Positions 22,697-24,342 of a stretch of 24,342 nt of DNA are shown piece after piece (the stretch's first letter is position 1; each line of letters starts with the position of its first letter). The position numbers and the translations under genes were made by a program. The DNA is from Pseudomonadota bacterium (GTDB lineage: Bacteria > Myxococcota_A > Polyangia > Fen-1088). Location of the stretch: NCBI GenBank assembly GCA_023438785.1, contig JAEXQJ010000038.1, positions 1 through 24,342 on the forward strand, read 5' to 3'. The notes under the pieces are model-generated. The model had not been told where the DNA came from. It made no database searches and saw nothing but the letters and a program-made list of their open reading frames with translations.

Positions 22697-24342
22697 CGAC
22701 GGTAGTTCTCGTAGTTGATGAGGGCGGTCCTGTTGAACACGCCCGAGAGTGACTGCCGCGGCCAATCGCCGTCTTCGAGCTGGGAGGCAATCAGCCAGTG
22801 GGCCGCGCGCCCGCAACGCGGATCGTGGGCCGCCCCCGCGCTCACCAGGGCCAGGAGTGCCCAGGCCGTGTTGACGGCGTGGCTCGGACCGGAGATATAG
22901 CGGCGATCACGACAGCTCGCCCCGGTTTCTCCCCAGCCGCCATCGTCGTTCTGATGGTCGAAGAGGAAGCCGCACGCGCGCTTCAGGGCTGGATCGTCGT
23001 GGCTGCCCCGGGCTGCCCGTAGCCCACGCACGCCGAACCACGTGCCGTAGGTGAAACACACGCCCCACGAGCCCTCCCAGCCACCGTCGTCACGCTGGAC
23101 GCGTCGCAGAAAGCGCTCGGCCTTCGAGATGGCCTGATCCACCCTCCGCCGTAACCCGGGTGGCCGCTCGTCGGCATCGCCGCGGCGACGCCAAAGCGCC
23201 AGGCTGTGAAGGCAGGCCGCCGTGCACTCGGGGTACGAGTGATCGACCATGATGTCGCCGAAGACGTGCGCCGGGTTCAGGAGCTCCAGCCAGCGCCCCC
23301 CGCGCTGCCGCTCGTAGGTGGCCCACCCGCCGTCGCGGTTCTGCCAGCCCAAAAGCAACTCCACCGCATTCACGGTGCGCTCCTCCGCCAACGCCGGCAG
23401 CCCCGCGTCGTGGAGCAGGAGCATCGTGGTCAGCCCCTCGGCGGTGCAGTCGGTGATGGGCCAGCCGTGTGGCCGATCGGAGAAGGGCCAGCCGCCACGG
23501 CTCGGGTGCCGGAAGTATCGCTCGTGGTCGGGCAGATCCTCCAGCACCTGGTTGTCCACCACGAAGGTCCGGGCGCGCGCCAGGGTTTGGCCGTGCGTGC
23601 CATGCAGCCGCGTCGCGAGGATGGCCTGCGTGGCGAACGCCGTGTCCCACAAGGCCGTCGAGTTGTAGCCGTTCATCTTCGTGCCGTCGTGCCCATCCCA
23701 GAGATAGCCGTCCAGGGCGGCGAAGCTGCGCCTGCTCTCTTCGCTGTCGGGCGCCCGAAAGAAATGCACCAAGGTGTTGAGTACGGCATTCACGGGACCG
23801 ATGCGGATGAAGCTCGTGGCGCGGTCCTCGAACTGGATGTGTTCGAAAAGCCGGGTGAGCGCCCTGCGACGAAGGGCCCGCGAATGAGCGCGTTCGGCCA
23901 CCCCGAGCATGACGTTTGCCGCCCGCAGCAGCGATGAGGTCGGCACGTACACGTCGCCCGCCGCGACGGTGTCGCGATGCTCGGCGAAACGGATGTCCTC
24001 GAAGGGCTGGGCGTAGATCTCCCGGCGGATGTCGCGAATAAGCCCATCCGCTGGGCGGCGCGCCCTGATGCCGTAGAGGTACGCCATGGGCAAATACACC
24101 TGCCGGCAGTGGCACCAAAGGCGACTCGGGTGGAACGGCAGCGCGGCAGGCAGGAGCCACAGCTCGGGCAGGATGGGCTGCAGTCCGTCGTAAGCGTAGA
24201 GATCGAGCAGGGCCAGCATGAACTTGCCCCAACTCGGGCATGCGAGGGCGGTCCCGTGCGCGAGGATGAAGTCGCGCGCGCGCCCCGCGCGGTCGTCGTC
24301 CGACGGAACCCCCAGCAAGCGGAGGGCGACGTAGCACAGGAC
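22600..24342 (-). CDS. Oxidosqualene cyclase (cycloartenol/lanosterol synthase), 5' end outside window
   Basis: The minus-strand frame is open to the window edge and gives at least 580 residues; the full enzyme is about 720, so some 140 N-terminal residues are missing and the start is not visible. It aligns in style with eukaryotic sterol cyclases throughout: WGKFMLALLDLYAYDGL, LWCHCRQVYLPM, LWDTAFATQAI, WPITDCTAEGL with the catalytic Asp (codon 23449-23451), GGRWLELLNPAHVFGDIM, EGSWGVCFTYGTWF, and the ending VFNRTALINYENYRRYFPIWAL. The DCTAE motif marks oxidosqualene cyclases; squalene-hopene cyclases have DxDDTA. Four QW-type repeats are visible (such as QNRDGGW and DDGGWEGSW). Ile two residues before the catalytic Asp and Tyr in MNGYN match cycloartenol synthase. 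It converges on and overlaps DUF35 by 97 bases. Confidence 0.93.
   Translation of the reverse strand, partial: VLCYVALRLLGVPSDDDRAGRARDFILAHGTALACPSWGKFMLALLDLYAYDGLQPILPELWLLPAALPFHPSRLWCHCRQVYLPMAYLYGIRARRPADGLIRDIRREIYAQPFEDIRFAEHRDTVAAGDVYVPTSSLLRAANVMLGVAERAHSRALRRRALTRLFEHIQFEDRATSFIRIGPVNAVLNTLVHFFRAPDSEESRRSFAALDGYLWDGHDGTKMNGYNSTALWDTAFATQAILATRLHGTHGQTLARARTFVVDNQVLEDLPDHERYFRHPSRGGWPFSDRPHGWPITDCTAEGLTTMLLLHDAGLPALAEERTVNAVELLLGWQNRDGGWATYERQRGGRWLELLNPAHVFGDIMVDHSYPECTAACLHSLALWRRRGDADERPPGLRRRVDQAISKAERFLRRVQRDDGGWEGSWGVCFTYGTWFGVRGLRAARGSHDDPALKRACGFLFDHQNDDGGWGETGASCRDRRYISGPSHAVNTAWALLALVSAGAAHDPRCGRAAHWLIASQLEDGDWPRQSLSGVFNRTALINYENYRRYFPIWALACFAAARSEASPCGADNGMTGRNL

Noticed and set aside
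23090..24337. A 415-codon frame inside the sterol cyclase gene on the same strand
   Set aside because: It is Arg/Ala/Pro-rich and out of frame with the conserved cyclase reading; a shadow.
22600..24342. Assignment as squalene-hopene cyclase
   Set aside because: The catalytic motif is DCTAE, not DxDDTA, and the surrounding blocks follow oxidosqualene cyclases closely.

Overview
The window is GC-rich, gap-poor bacterial chromosome. The best guess for the source is a myxobacterium-like member of the Myxococcota or a related former deltaproteobacterial lineage. The clues are a lipoprotein with a short Cys-rich N-terminal module and a long Asp/Ala-rich linker before LVIVD-type repeats, an ECF sigma / zinc-finger anti-sigma / caspase locus, and a eukaryote-like sterol cyclase. 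This placement is inference; there is no rRNA or phylogenetic marker here.

Region by region. (1) 40-5325, envelope and housekeeping: an AsmA/DUF748-like protein, a small CoA-binding protein, a repeat-bearing gap, a small OB-fold SSB-like protein, an Omp85-type outer-membrane barrel and an LVIVD-repeat lipoprotein. (2) 5338-8510, a signalling locus: a secreted caspase-fold protein whose C-terminal third looks like a beta-barrel and a zf-HC2 anti-sigma factor (minus strand), diverging from an ECF-type sigma factor (plus strand). A small hypothetical gene follows. (3) 8866-16835, a minus-strand operon of six tightly coupled genes: rex, hydC, hydB, hydA, a sensory [FeFe]-hydrogenase-like PAS protein, and a PP2C/SpoIIE phosphatase. 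It encodes a trimeric NADH-linked (probably electron-bifurcating) [FeFe] hydrogenase with its redox repressor and a probable H2-sensing output branch. A good sigma-70-like promoter and a 34-bp composite dyad overlapping its -10 lie just upstream of rex. (4) 17009-18829, unrelated small genes: a YkgJ-type Cys-cluster protein, a YbaK-type deacylase and a periplasmic repeat protein, ending at a strong terminator hairpin. (5) 19091-24342, an isoprenoid/sterol region: a DUF116 membrane protein translationally coupled to an archaeal-type HMG-CoA synthase, then a thiolase and a DUF35 protein. These last three are the gene set that forms the channelling acetyl-CoA to HMG-CoA complex in archaea. Convergent to it, and overlapping DUF35 by 97 bp, is an oxidosqualene cyclase truncated by the window edge, with cycloartenol-synthase-like active-site residues.

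Taken together, the window suggests an organism that ferments or consumes H2 under anoxia (HydABC/Rex) yet also carries an enzyme of oxygen-dependent sterol synthesis, with a candidate archaeal-type entry into the mevalonate pathway next to the sterol cyclase. No hydrogenase maturases (HydE, HydF, HydG), no squalene epoxidase and no HMG-CoA reductase are in the window. No tRNA, rRNA, CRISPR array or transposase was seen, and no gene-free stretch exceeds 300 bases.
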